Part shown: positions 1-7,564 of the stretch, in pieces | Layout of the letters: every line of letters starts with the position of its first letter | How positions within the stretch are numbered: the stretch's first letter is position 1 | Origin: an uncultured Prevotella sp. | Lineage (GTDB): Bacteria > Bacteroidota > Bacteroidia > Bacteroidales > Bacteroidaceae | Direction of reading: 5' to 3' | DNA: 27,831 nt | NCBI GenBank assembly: GCA_947072805.1 | Contig: CAMTJK010000006.1 | Coordinates: forward strand, 1-27,831 | Notes under the pieces: model-generated | Told to the model about the DNA's origin: nothing | What the model saw: the letters and a program-made list of their open reading frames with translations, nothing else | The model's database searches: none | Made by a program: the position numbers and the translations under genes

Positions 1-183
1 TTAAATTCGACCAAATATCTTTACAAATTAACTTTCATTAAGTGCAGTTACGGCGACCCGTAACTTTAATCCGAAACGTTCATCAGGCTGTTATGCGCCA
101 TTTCGTGCTATTTCGTGAGCCGTTAAAGCCGTAATCATCAAAAAACTTCATTGCCGACGCCCCCCAAAGTCAGATTTTATTCT
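1..183. other. Non-coding start of window with a small hairpin
   Basis: No gene is supported here. At 47-64 a perfect 7-bp stem (GTTACGG / CCGTAAC) with a CGAC loop is followed by a short T-rich run. It could be the terminator of a plus-strand gene ending before the window. Around 100-118 the octamer ATTTCGTG occurs twice in quick succession, with no clear meaning. The rest shows no recognisable structure. Confidence 0.35.
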
Positions 184-191
184 TACCTTTG
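184..191 (+). promoter_or_regulatory. Putative -7 box for the acetyltransferase-parE-protease cluster
   Basis: TACCTTTG matches the Bacteroidetes -7 consensus TAnnTTTG. No TTTG lies at the usual 19-21 base distance upstream, so only half of the promoter is seen. It would give a leader of about 100 bases before the ATG at 298. Confidence 0.4.
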
Positions 192-297
192 CAGAATGAC
201 AACAGCCACTTCTCGTCGGCGAGGCGTCGCCGGAACAGAGGGAACAGCTTGGCTGTAAGAAATAACTGTACGAATAACCGGTTAAAAACAGGCTATA

Positions 298-1446
298 ATG
301 TCACAAGTAGAAATAAGAGAAGTCATCGACAGGAAGGGACTGGAAACATTCATCCAGTTCCGTTACGACTTGTATAAGGGCAACCCCTACGACGCGCCCA
401 ATCTGCACAGCGATGAGGTGAAGACGCTGAGCAAAGACAAGAATGCAGCATTTGAGTTTTGTGATGTACGCTATTACCTTGCCTATCGCGACAACAAGGT
501 GGTGGGACGCGTGGCTGCCATCATAAACAACAAGGCAAACAACAAGTGGCAGCGCAAGCGCGTGCGCTTCGGATGGATAGATTTCATCGACGATGTGGAA
601 GTGTCGAAGGCGCTGCTCGACGCAGTGGCCGACTACGGACGCTCTAAGGGCATGACAGAGATTGTGGGACCGCTCGGATTTACCGACATGGACCCCGAAG
701 GAATGCTCACGCACGGCTTCGACCAGCTCGGCACCATGGCAACACTATACAACTACCCCTATTACCCGAAGCACATGGAGCAGATGGGCGGATGGGAAAA
801 AGACAACGACTATGTGGAATACCGCATGGACGTGCCCGACAAGGTGCCGGAGAAATATCAGAAGATAGCGGAAATGATAACCACGCGCTACGACCTGCAC
901 GTGAAAAAGCTGAAAAAGAGCGAGATATTCGGCGAGAACGGATACGGAAAGAAGATATTCAGAGTGATAAACGACACGTTCAAGGACCTATACGGATATT
1001 CCGAACTCAGCGAAAAACAGATAGACCAGTACGTGAAGATGTATCTGCCCATGGCAGACCTCAACCTCGTGACACTCATAGAAGACCACAGCGCCGGAAA
1101 CAAGCTGGTGGGCGTGGGCATTACGATACCGTCGCTTACAAGGGCACTGCAGAAATGCCGCAACGGACGCCTCTTCCCCTTCGGATGGTGGCACGTGCTG
1201 AGAGCACTGAAGTGGCACAAGACCGAAGTTGTGGACCTGCTGCTCATAGGAGTGCTGCCCGAATATCGCTCGAAGGGAGCCAACGCACTGCTCTTCTCTG
1301 ACCTCATACCATGGTACCAGAAGTACGGATTCAAGTGGGGAGAAACCCACGTGGAGATGGAAACCAACGAGAACGTGCAGAGCCAGTGGCAGTACCTCAA
1401 GCCCATACAGCACAAGCGCAGAAGATGTTTCGTGAAGAAGCTGTAA
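298..1446 (+). CDS. GNAT-like N-acetyltransferase family protein
   Basis: The 382-residue protein has the look of a long two-part acyltransferase of the GNAT superfamily that is common in Bacteroidales but has no known substrate. The N-terminal part includes a phrase (about residues 120-135, GPLGFTDMDPEGML) typical of that family. The C-terminal part, about residues 313-345, carries the likely acetyl-CoA loop: a hydrophobic strand followed by GVLPEYRSKGANALLF, matching the GNAT pattern of a strand, then R/Q-x-x-G-x-G/A, then a helix. No signal peptide or membrane segment is seen, so a cytoplasmic enzyme is likely. The ATG at 298 is preceded by an A-rich stretch and no Shine-Dalgarno site, as usual in this phylum. 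It lies 105 bases upstream of parE on the same strand and may be co-transcribed with it. The superfamily call is fairly safe; the substrate is unknown. Confidence 0.75.
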   Translation: MSQVEIREVIDRKGLETFIQFRYDLYKGNPYDAPNLHSDEVKTLSKDKNAAFEFCDVRYYLAYRDNKVVGRVAAIINNKANNKWQRKRVRFGWIDFIDDVEVSKALLDAVADYGRSKGMTEIVGPLGFTDMDPEGMLTHGFDQLGTMATLYNYPYYPKHMEQMGGWEKDNDYVEYRMDVPDKVPEKYQKIAEMITTRYDLHVKKLKKSEIFGENGYGKKIFRVINDTFKDLYGYSELSEKQIDQYVKMYLPMADLNLVTLIEDHSAGNKLVGVGITIPSLTRALQKCRNGRLFPFGWWHVLRALKWHKTEVVDLLLIGVLPEYRSKGANALLFSDLIPWYQKYGFKWGETHVEMETNENVQSQWQYLKPIQHKRRRCFVKKL

Positions 1447-1551
1447 CGAAACAGCACCACAGCAGACAACAAAGACTACAACCATAACCTAAAAACAACC
1501 GTCCCGCAACAACGCCACGCCACGGCGGATGTGCAGGGAGACACATTACCT

Positions 1552-3498
1552 ATGGACGAAAACAACATATTTGCACCACAGCCGGTGGAATATACCGACG
1601 AAAACATCCGACACCTGTCGGACATGGAACACGTGAGAACACGCCCCGGAATGTACATAGGACGCCTCGGCGACGGACAGCTGCCCGAAGACGGCATTTA
1701 TGTGCTGCTGAAAGAGGTGATAGACAACTCTATCGACGAGTTCAAGATGCACGCCGGAAACCGCATAGAGATAGACGTGAAAGACAATCGGTGCGTATCG
1801 GTGCGCGACTACGGACGAGGAATACCGCAGGGAAAGCTCATTGAGGCTGTAAGCGTGCTCAATACCGGTGGCAAGTATGACTCGAAAGCCTTCAAGAAAA
1901 GCGTAGGACTGAACGGTGTGGGCGTAAAGGCGGTGAATGCGCTAAGCGCACACTTCGAGGTGAAGTCGTTCCGAGACGGAAAGGTGAGAAGCGTAAACTT
2001 CGAAAGGGGAATAATGACATCGGACACCACCGAAGACACCGACGACGAGACAGGAACATACATCTATTTCGAACCCGACAACAGCCTATTCATTAACTAT
2101 TCGTTCCACAACGACATAGTGGAGACAATGCTGCGGAACTATACATACCTCAATACCGGACTTATAATAATGTATAACGGCAGGAGGATAGTAAGCCGCA
2201 ACGGACTGAAAGACCTGCTCAACGACACTATGACCACCGACGGACTGTATCCCATCATACACCTGAAAGGCGAAGACATAGAGATAGCATTTACACATAC
2301 GGCACAGTACGGAGAGGAATACCACTCGTTCGTGAACGGACAGCACACCACACAGGGAGGCACACACCAAAGCGCATTCAAAGAACACATAGCAAAGACC
2401 ATCAAGGAGTTCTACGGGAAAAACCTGGAGTACGGCGACATACGCAACGGACTGGTGGGAGCCATAGCCATAAACGTGGAGGAACCCATGTTTGAGAGCC
2501 AGACGAAGATAAAACTCGGCTCGCTGACCATGGAACCCAACGGCGGCGTAAGCATAAACAAGTATGTGGGCGACTTCATAAAGACGGAAGTGGACAACTT
2601 CCTGCACAAGAATGCCGACGTGGCGGAGGTGATGCTGCAGAAAATACAGGAGAGCGAAAAGGAACGCAAAGCCATGGCTGGCGTGACAAAGCTCGCACGC
2701 GAACGCGCAAAAAAGGCAAACCTGCACAACCGCAAGCTGCGAGACTGCCGAATACACTTCAGCGACGTGAAAAACGAACGGAAGGAGGAAAGCTCGATAT
2801 TCATAACCGAGGGCGACTCGGCAAGCGGAAGCATAACGAAAAGCCGCGACGTAAACACACAGGCGGTATTCTCGCTGCGCGGTAAACCTCTCAACTCGTT
2901 CGGACTGACAAAGAAGGTGGTCTACGAAAACGAGGAGTTCAACCTGCTGCAGGCGGCTCTCGACATAGAGGAGGGGCTCGACACGCTCAGATACAACAAG
3001 GTGATAGTGGCTACTGATGCCGATGTGGACGGTATGCACATCAGACTGCTCATCATAACCTTCTTCCTGCAGTTCTTCCCCGACCTTATAAAGAAAGGAC
3101 ACGTCTATGTGCTGCAGACACCGCTCTTCCGCGTGCGAAACAGAAGGACAAAAATAAAGAACCGCAAGGCAATAGCCGATGCCGACGCAAAGGCGGAAAA
3201 GAAAAAAAGCGACTTCATAACACGATATTGCTACAGCGACGAGGAAAAGCTGAAGGCTATAGCCGAACTCGGACCGGAACCGGAGATAACGCGATTCAAA
3301 GGTCTCGGAGAAATATCGCCGGAGGAATTCGTAAACTTCATAGGTCCGGACATGAGGCTCGAACAGGTAACGCTGCACAAGACAGACCAGGTGCAGAAGC
3401 TGCTCGAATACTACATGGGCAAGAACACGCCCGAACGACAGAACTTTATCATCGACAATCTCGTCGTGGAAGAGGACAGACCCGAAGAATACGAATGA
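1552..3498 (+). CDS. parE: DNA topoisomerase IV subunit B (ATPase subunit)
   Basis: ParE supplies the ATP-driven gate of topoisomerase IV, which decatenates daughter chromosomes; its partner ParC is not in this window. From the ATG at 1552 the protein is 648 residues. The GHKL ATPase motifs are clear: EVIDNSIDEF (about residue 54), DYGRGIPQG, and the GLNGVGVKAVNALS lid. The TOPRIM domain has ITEGDSASGS (about residue 417) and DADVDGMH (about residue 487), supplying the Mg2+-binding acidic residues. FKGLGEISPEEF near the end is the conserved C-terminal GyrB/ParE motif. The length fits ParE rather than the longer GyrB of many bacteria. An in-frame GTG at 1531 would add seven residues, but the ATG gives the usual family start. 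It is followed 53 bases later by an S41 protease. Confidence 0.95.
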   Translation: MDENNIFAPQPVEYTDENIRHLSDMEHVRTRPGMYIGRLGDGQLPEDGIYVLLKEVIDNSIDEFKMHAGNRIEIDVKDNRCVSVRDYGRGIPQGKLIEAVSVLNTGGKYDSKAFKKSVGLNGVGVKAVNALSAHFEVKSFRDGKVRSVNFERGIMTSDTTEDTDDETGTYIYFEPDNSLFINYSFHNDIVETMLRNYTYLNTGLIIMYNGRRIVSRNGLKDLLNDTMTTDGLYPIIHLKGEDIEIAFTHTAQYGEEYHSFVNGQHTTQGGTHQSAFKEHIAKTIKEFYGKNLEYGDIRNGLVGAIAINVEEPMFESQTKIKLGSLTMEPNGGVSINKYVGDFIKTEVDNFLHKNADVAEVMLQKIQESEKERKAMAGVTKLARERAKKANLHNRKLRDCRIHFSDVKNERKEESSIFITEGDSASGSITKSRDVNTQAVFSLRGKPLNSFGLTKKVVYENEEFNLLQAALDIEEGLDTLRYNKVIVATDADVDGMHIRLLIITFFLQFFPDLIKKGHVYVLQTPLFRVRNRRTKIKNRKAIADADAKAEKKKSDFITRYCYSDEEKLKAIAELGPEPEITRFKGLGEISPEEFVNFIGPDMRLEQVTLHKTDQVQKLLEYYMGKNTPERQNFIIDNLVVEEDRPEEYE

Positions 3499-3551
3499 AA
3501 AGGCAACGCCTGCACTACGCAGAGCGTGTATAAAGACAAACGGAAAGGTAA

Positions 3552-5126
3552 ATGAAGAACATCATTCTTACGATAGTGATTGCCCTGACGGCTATCACGG
3601 CAACGGCACAATACAAGGTGGACATGGGCGAGAAAAGCCCGCTGCGCAAGTTGCAGATAGCCGAACTGGCAATAACAAACCTGTATGTGGACAGCGTGGA
3701 CGAACAGAAACTCGTGGAGGATGCCATCAAAGGCATGCTCGAGAAGCTCGACCCACATTCTTCTTATCTCAATGCCAAGGAGGTGAAATCGACAAACGAA
3801 TCGCTCAACGGCAACTTCGAGGGAATAGGCGTGCAGTTTAACGTGATGGAAGACACCATGGTGGTGCTGCAGACCATAACAAACGGTCCGTCGGAAAAGG
3901 TGGGAATACTCGCCGGCGACCGCATAGTGGCTGTGGACGACACGACAATAGCTGGCGTGAAGATGTCGCGCGACGAAATAATGAGACGCCTGAGGGGACC
4001 GAAGGGCACACGGGTCACGCTGAAAGTGGTGCGACCCGACATAACGGACACGCTGGCTTTCAGAATAACACGCGACAAAATACCCATGAAGAGCATCGAC
4101 GCGGCTTATATGCTGCGCCCGGAACTGGGATATGTGCGCATCAGCAGCTTCGGAGCAACCACATACGACGAGTTTATGGAGTGCATGAACAGGCTGCGCA
4201 GCGAGGGAATGAAGGACCTCGTGCTCGACTTGCAGGAGAACGGAGGAGGATATCTCGCGGCTGGAGTGGACGTGGCAAACGAATTTCTTAACGACGGCGA
4301 CCTTATAGTATATACCGACGGACGAAACAACTCGCAAAGACAGTACAGAGCCACACACGACGGCTCGTTCACAACGGGAAAAGTGTACTTGCTCGTGGAC
4401 AGCTACACCGCATCGGCTGCCGAAATAGTGACGGGCGCAATACAGGACCACGACAGAGGACTCGTGGTGGGAAGGCGCACGTTCGGCAAAGGACTTGTAC
4501 AGAGGCCTATACCGTTGCCGGACGGCTCGATGATAAGGCTCACCATATCGCACTACTACACGCCATCGGGACGATGCATACAGAAACCGTACACCAAGGG
4601 CGACAACAAGGATTACAGCATGGACTTAAGCAAACGCCTGAAAAGCGGAGAACTGACATCGGCGGACAGCGTACACTTTGCCGACTCGCTGAAATGCTAC
4701 ACTCTGAAAAAGCACCGCACGGTGTATGGCGGCGGAGGTATAATGCCGGACCACTTCGTGCCGCTCGACACCACACGATACACAAAATTCCATCGAGAGC
4801 TGGTGGCAAAGAACATCATACTGAATGCCAACCTCAGATATATCGACGGACATCGCAAGGAACTGAAAAAGGCTTATCCGGACTTTGCTTCGTTCAAGAA
4901 GAATTATACCGTTCCGCAGTCGGTCATAGACAAGGTGATAGCCGCCGGAAAGGATAAGGGAGTAACACCAAAGAACGATGAGGAACTGGAAATGTCGATA
5001 AGGCAGATAAGGATACAGCTGAAGGCGCTCGTTGCACGTGACCTTTGGGAAATGTCGGAGTACTTCTCTGTGATGAACGAGGAGAACGACGTGGTGAAAA
5101 AGGTGCTCGAGCTTCACGAAAACTGA
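3552..5126 (+). CDS. S41 family C-terminal processing peptidase
   Basis: A 524-residue serine protease of the CtpA/Prc (tail-specific protease) family, acting in the periplasm on the C-termini of substrate proteins. A signal peptide is visible at residues 1-19 (MKNIILTIVIALTAITATA). An N-terminal helical region contains LDPHSSYLNAKE. A PDZ domain follows at about residues 95-175 (GIGVQF through the GPKGTRVTLKV strand). The catalytic domain carries the Ser-Lys dyad, Ser288 in SYTASAAEI and Lys313 in RRTFGKGLVQ, with the 25-residue spacing typical of the family. The C-terminal ~150 residues form an extension also seen in Bacteroidales members. The gene follows parE by 53 bases and probably shares its transcript. 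Downstream, a small hairpin (5169-5181) and a large palindrome (5208-5264) may end transcription. Confidence 0.93.
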   Translation: MKNIILTIVIALTAITATAQYKVDMGEKSPLRKLQIAELAITNLYVDSVDEQKLVEDAIKGMLEKLDPHSSYLNAKEVKSTNESLNGNFEGIGVQFNVMEDTMVVLQTITNGPSEKVGILAGDRIVAVDDTTIAGVKMSRDEIMRRLRGPKGTRVTLKVVRPDITDTLAFRITRDKIPMKSIDAAYMLRPELGYVRISSFGATTYDEFMECMNRLRSEGMKDLVLDLQENGGGYLAAGVDVANEFLNDGDLIVYTDGRNNSQRQYRATHDGSFTTGKVYLLVDSYTASAAEIVTGAIQDHDRGLVVGRRTFGKGLVQRPIPLPDGSMIRLTISHYYTPSGRCIQKPYTKGDNKDYSMDLSKRLKSGELTSADSVHFADSLKCYTLKKHRTVYGGGGIMPDHFVPLDTTRYTKFHRELVAKNIILNANLRYIDGHRKELKKAYPDFASFKKNYTVPQSVIDKVIAAGKDKGVTPKNDEELEMSIRQIRIQLKALVARDLWEMSEYFSVMNEENDVVKKVLELHEN

Positions 5127-5207
5127 CTTGCTGCTGTGCTTCGCCATCTGCATTGACGTCCGGCAACAACCGTCCGACGGTCAGGACAAATGTTTTTCCA
5201 TCCGATA

Positions 5208-5264
5208 AACCCAAATCGGTCATTAGAAAATGACAAGAAGTTTTTCTAATGACCGATTTGGGTT
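5208..5264. repeat. Palindromic intergenic element, left copy
   Basis: Two 23-base perfect inverted arms (5208-5230 and 5242-5264; outer part CCCAAATCGGTCATTAG) flank an 11-base loop. The same element recurs at 12694-12747. The asymmetric loop gives it a direction, and the two copies are opposite in orientation. It sits between the convergent S41 protease and AraC-like regulator genes. In RNA it would fold into a very stable hairpin from either strand, so bidirectional termination or mRNA end protection is possible. It is not followed by a clean U-run. A small non-autonomous repeat element is the other reading. Confidence 0.85.
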
Positions 5265-5335
5265 AAAGGATTATCAATAAATAACTTCCCTTTATTGTTT
5301 CTTTCTCCGCTTCTTTATCCACACAAGGCGTACGC

Positions 5336-5938
5336 TCAGCTACGCATGGTGTCTGCGTTGCACGCAAGATGCTGCTTTGTCCATTCGATGGGTTTCATGC
5401 CTGTGAACTTGTGGAAATTGCGATAGAAAGACTGCTCGCTGGAGAAGCCGGAGAGCGTGGCGATGGTGACAATCTTCGTGTTGCCTGCTTTTTGCGCAAG
5501 CAGCACCTTGGCATGTTCCACCCTCAGGCTGTTGATATAGTCAGAGAACGACACTCCCTTTGTCCTGTTTATGTGTTTCGAGATGTATGTGCGGCATATC
5601 CCGGTTGCTTTCGCTACGTCGCCTATCTTCAGGTTAGGCGTGAGATAGAGCTTACGCATGATGATGCAGGCATTGATGTTTCTCTCAATATCGTTTTCTT
5701 CCATGGCTACAGCATCTTCGGGCAGGAGTTCGCTGCTGTCGCTGCTGTCTTCTGCAAACTGGTCGAACGAGAAGTCTCGGGTGAAGCCGATGTAGCTCAA
5801 GGCGAAGAGCATCACTGAGAAGGGTGTGATGGCGGCGAGGATGGTCCACTCTGACTGTGCGAAGCATTGTCTTCCGAAGATATTGGCGACGGCAGAGAAG
5901 AGAGATGTTATCATGAAGGTAACGAGCAGATGCTTCAC
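5336..5938 (-). CDS. C-terminal half: two membrane segments plus AraC DNA-binding domain
   Basis: From a GTG at 5938, only 15 bases past the TGA, this encodes 200 residues. Two hydrophobic segments (about residues 3-22 and 31-52) are followed by an acidic linker and then an AraC/XylS domain at about residues 88-190. The first helix-turn-helix is around KIGDVAKATGICRTYISKHI. The second ends in the family signature GFSSEQSFYRNFHKFTGMKP. If ribosomes restart here, a membrane-anchored DNA-binding protein lacking most of the sensor would be made. Restart on GTG without a visible binding site is plausible only by closeness to the stop. No helicase- or kinase-like domain is present. Confidence 0.6.
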   Translation of the reverse strand: MKHLLVTFMITSLFSAVANIFGRQCFAQSEWTILAAITPFSVMLFALSYIGFTRDFSFDQFAEDSSDSSELLPEDAVAMEENDIERNINACIIMRKLYLTPNLKIGDVAKATGICRTYISKHINRTKGVSFSDYINSLRVEHAKVLLAQKAGNTKIVTIATLSGFSSEQSFYRNFHKFTGMKPIEWTKQHLACNADTMRS

Positions 5939-5953
5939 TGCAGAGGTTTCACG

Positions 5954-6415
5954 TCACTCGGTGTCGGCATAGACATCAGCTATCATATTGTCGAAGGCGC
6001 GCAGCTTGCGCCAGCCGAGGCTTACCACGGTGATGACCTGAACGGTGAAGAGAAGTTTGCGTGCGTCATCGATGGCTTCGCCGGGGAAGAAGAATTTCAC
6101 TGCTGCCACCACCGTTCCGGGCAGCATGACAAGGAGGAGCTTGTGCGGCGAAGCAGGCGGCGAGACGAGACGGCAGATGTAGGTGTAGTAGAGGGGATAG
6201 ACTGACAGTGAGCAGAGTGTCCAGAGACACTCCATCGGGTGCGGCAGCCCGACGGTGAAGAAGAGGGCATGGCAGAGGTAGAGTACGACACAGGTGAGGA
6301 GAAACCATGTCAGCATTCTCTTCGCCGCGTCAGATTTATGGTAGTGTGTGATGAAGGTGATGAACCAAAAGAGACACACGAAGAAGGGTGTGAAACAGAG
6401 CAGTGTTCGCAGCAT
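5954..6415 (-). CDS. N-terminal membrane half of the broken AraC-type regulator
   Basis: If translated alone, this gives a 153-residue very hydrophobic protein. Segments at about residues 3-24, 35-58, 63-86, 92-112 and 118-136 look membrane-spanning, with short charged loops. There is no enzymatic motif. Its family is recognisable only through its continuation downstream in the same frame, which carries two more hydrophobic segments and the DNA-binding domain. By itself it is unlikely to act in transcription. Two direct repeats lie just upstream of its start (6436-6466). Confidence 0.5.
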   Translation of the reverse strand: MLRTLLCFTPFFVCLFWFITFITHYHKSDAAKRMLTWFLLTCVVLYLCHALFFTVGLPHPMECLWTLCSLSVYPLYYTYICRLVSPPASPHKLLLVMLPGTVVAAVKFFFPGEAIDDARKLLFTVQVITVVSLGWRKLRAFDNMIADVYADTE

Positions 6416-6424
6416 TGTATAATG

Positions 6425-6466
6425 TAAATTTACTGTATTGACGAGTATTTTTCTTTATTGACGAGT
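6425..6466. promoter_or_regulatory. Direct repeats and -7-like box upstream of the AraC-type gene
   Basis: The 11-mer TATTGACGAGT occurs at 6436-6446 and 6456-6466, exactly 20 bases apart (two helical turns). On the minus strand these read ACTCGTCAATA twice, then TAAATTTA (6432-6425), close to TAnnTTTG, shortly before the start at 6415. AraC proteins bind direct repeats at about this spacing, so autoregulation is possible. A third ACTCGTCA in opposite orientation lies at 6537-6544. The same bases also pair weakly with 6530-6546, so part of a long stem is an alternative. Confidence 0.35.
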
Positions 6467-6898
6467 CGGCAAGTAAACATGTCGTATGCTTGTCTATCAG
6501 ACAACCTATTTGAGCAAGAAGACTAATAACCTGTCAACTCGTCAGCCTGTCAACTGATACACTGGTGCCCGTCTCTGATTATCGAATGCAAAATTAATGT
6601 TTTTTTTGATTTTCGCCCTATCGGCAGTTCGAAAAAACACTTCTTCAACATGTTGTATATCAGGGCAGTGTATGATATGAGAGTTGATTTGTTTGATTTT
6701 AAAGTCTGTAATGTACGTTATGAGAGTTAATTTGTATACTTTTTTTTTATACTGAAGCGGATAATTGATACTTTTGTGGTTGGGGATACCGTCGCACGTA
6801 TTGTCACGGAAACGGTGCCCGGTGCTGAAGAGTCCTGCATGTATGGTGGCGAACACTTTCGAATCTTATTATCCTCGCAATGTGATAGACGGAAACAA
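6467..6898. other. Non-coding region between regulator and protease operon
   Basis: AT-rich with no convincing gene. CCTGTCAACT occurs twice (6530-6539 and 6546-6555). TACTTTTG at 6769-6776 matches the -7 consensus on the plus strand, with only TTTT at the -33 place. It is a weak candidate promoter for the protease operon and would give a leader of about 300 bases. A 104-codon minus-strand frame (6542-6856) exists but has no protein-like composition. Confidence 0.4.
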
Positions 6899-7075
6899 TA
6901 ATTAATTCAACTTTCGCAAGTTATTGACTTGCTTAGTTCCATATGGTTATACGGTTTAAGGTTATATGGTTATGCGGAATATAGCGTTACCTCCGTAAAA
7001 GCGAAGCGACCGTACAACCATATAACCTTAAAACCGAAGAAGTTGAGGCTTGCGAAACTTCAGTAATTAAAACAT
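6899..7075. repeat. Long imperfect inverted repeat before the protease operon
   Basis: The core arms 6952-6977 and 7010-7036 share GGTTTaAAGGTTATATGGTT-type sequence in inverted orientation with a single-base gap and few mismatches, around a 32-base loop. Outside these, 6908-6920 (AACTTTCGCAAG) pairs with 7049-7060 (CTTGCGAAACTT), and TTAATT occurs near both outer ends. The left arm is partly duplicated in tandem (ATATGGTTATACGG at 6941-6954, ATATGGTTATGCGG at 6964-6977). As RNA it would be a large hairpin in the leader of the operon starting at 7082. As DNA it resembles a small MITE-like element. No protein is encoded. Confidence 0.6.
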
Positions 7076-7081
7076 GATAAT

Positions 7082-7564
7082 ATGAAGACAAGAAGACTAT
7101 TTATTTTGCTGCTCCTTTGTCTGCCGGCTGCAGGAGCATGGGCACAGAATGCCATTGCTGTATGGCAAAATGACGGGACTGTGGCTAAGTTTGCCTTTAC
7201 GGAGAAACCCGTAGTGACGTATTCGGCCAATGAGCTGGTGATGACTACCACAAAGACTTCGGTGAGGTATCCCATAAACCGGCTGCAGAAGGTCGTCTTC
7301 GACGTGGACGAAAACGTCACCAGTGTGGAGGATGTCAAGAGTTCGCCGTCGGGGGATGTGAAGTTCTCTTTCCGCGATGGTTCCCTCGTAGTCAGCGGTG
7401 GCAACGCCGGTGCCATTGTGAATCTCTATCAGTCCAACGGTGTTTTCGTCGGACAGTTCCGTCTTGACGGTGATGGCAGTGTCACCATCCCCACAAGCAA
7501 TCTGAGCAGTGGGGTATATATCGTGAATACTCAGAAAATGTCATTTAAATTCTATAAGCCATGA
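7082..7564 (+). CDS. Small secreted protein with type IX-like C-terminal sorting domain
   Basis: A 160-residue protein with a clear signal peptide (residues 1-21, cleavage after AWA). The middle (about 25-80) is a small domain of the form 'DGTVAKFAFTEKPVVTYSANELVMTTTKTSVRYPI..LQKVVFD' that recurs in Prevotella surface proteins. A diverged copy seems present in the next gene (about residues 760-820). The last ~75 residues resemble the type A C-terminal signal of type IX secretion: a short strand (GSLVVSG), a 'VNLYQSNGVFVGQF' strand, then LSSGVYIVNT and a lysine-ending tail. It would then be exported across the outer membrane and anchored or released. The stop overlaps the start of the C10 protease gene by four bases (ATGA), so the two are translationally coupled. 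A role as partner, anchor or inhibitor of the protease is inference from this linkage only. Confidence 0.7.
   Translation: MKTRRLFILLLLCLPAAGAWAQNAIAVWQNDGTVAKFAFTEKPVVTYSANELVMTTTKTSVRYPINRLQKVVFDVDENVTSVEDVKSSPSGDVKFSFRDGSLVVSGGNAGAIVNLYQSNGVFVGQFRLDGDGSVTIPTSNLSSGVYIVNTQKMSFKFYKP

Larger units (their letters stand above)
5336..6415 (-). pseudogene. Membrane-bound AraC-type regulator interrupted by an in-frame TGA
   Basis: Read on the minus strand from the ATG at 6415, the frame stays open to 5336 except for one TGA at 5956-5954. The sense codons on both sides continue without a shift (VYADTE, stop, RETSAVKHLL). The whole would encode about 359 residues: seven or so hydrophobic segments followed by a C-terminal AraC helix-turn-helix domain. 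This architecture is known in Bacteroidetes sensor-regulators. The stop falls between the fifth and sixth hydrophobic segments. Either the gene is recently inactivated, or it is read through, or the downstream part restarts at the GTG at 5938. A sequencing error is also possible. The intact gene would be the natural regulator of the secreted-protease operon that starts about 670 bases away on the other strand. Confidence 0.75.

Noticed and set aside
1531..1551. GTG start for parE seven codons upstream
   Set aside because: The ATG at 1552 gives the usual family N-terminus; the extra residues are not conserved-looking.
2086..3378. 430-codon open frame on the minus strand inside parE
   Set aside because: It mirrors a strongly conserved gene on the other strand, its protein is full of Tyr/His/Val runs typical of antisense frames, and no promoter or family motif is present.
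3411..4553. 380-codon open frame on the minus strand over parE and the S41 gene
   Set aside because: Antisense shadow with no recognisable domain; the opposite strand has complete catalytic motifs.
5265..5335. Missing part of argF' next to the left palindrome, as expected from an inversion
   Set aside because: I read both sides of the left copy (5127-5207 and 5265-5335) and found no transcarbamylase-like sequence, so a simple inversion does not restore the gene.
5954..5956. TGA read as selenocysteine
   Set aside because: AraC-type regulators are not selenoproteins, and I see no SECIS-like hairpin directly after the codon. A nonsense change is simpler.
6542..6856. 104-codon minus-strand frame in the non-coding region
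   Set aside because: AT-rich with no start context, domain or signal sequence; it covers repeat-like DNA.
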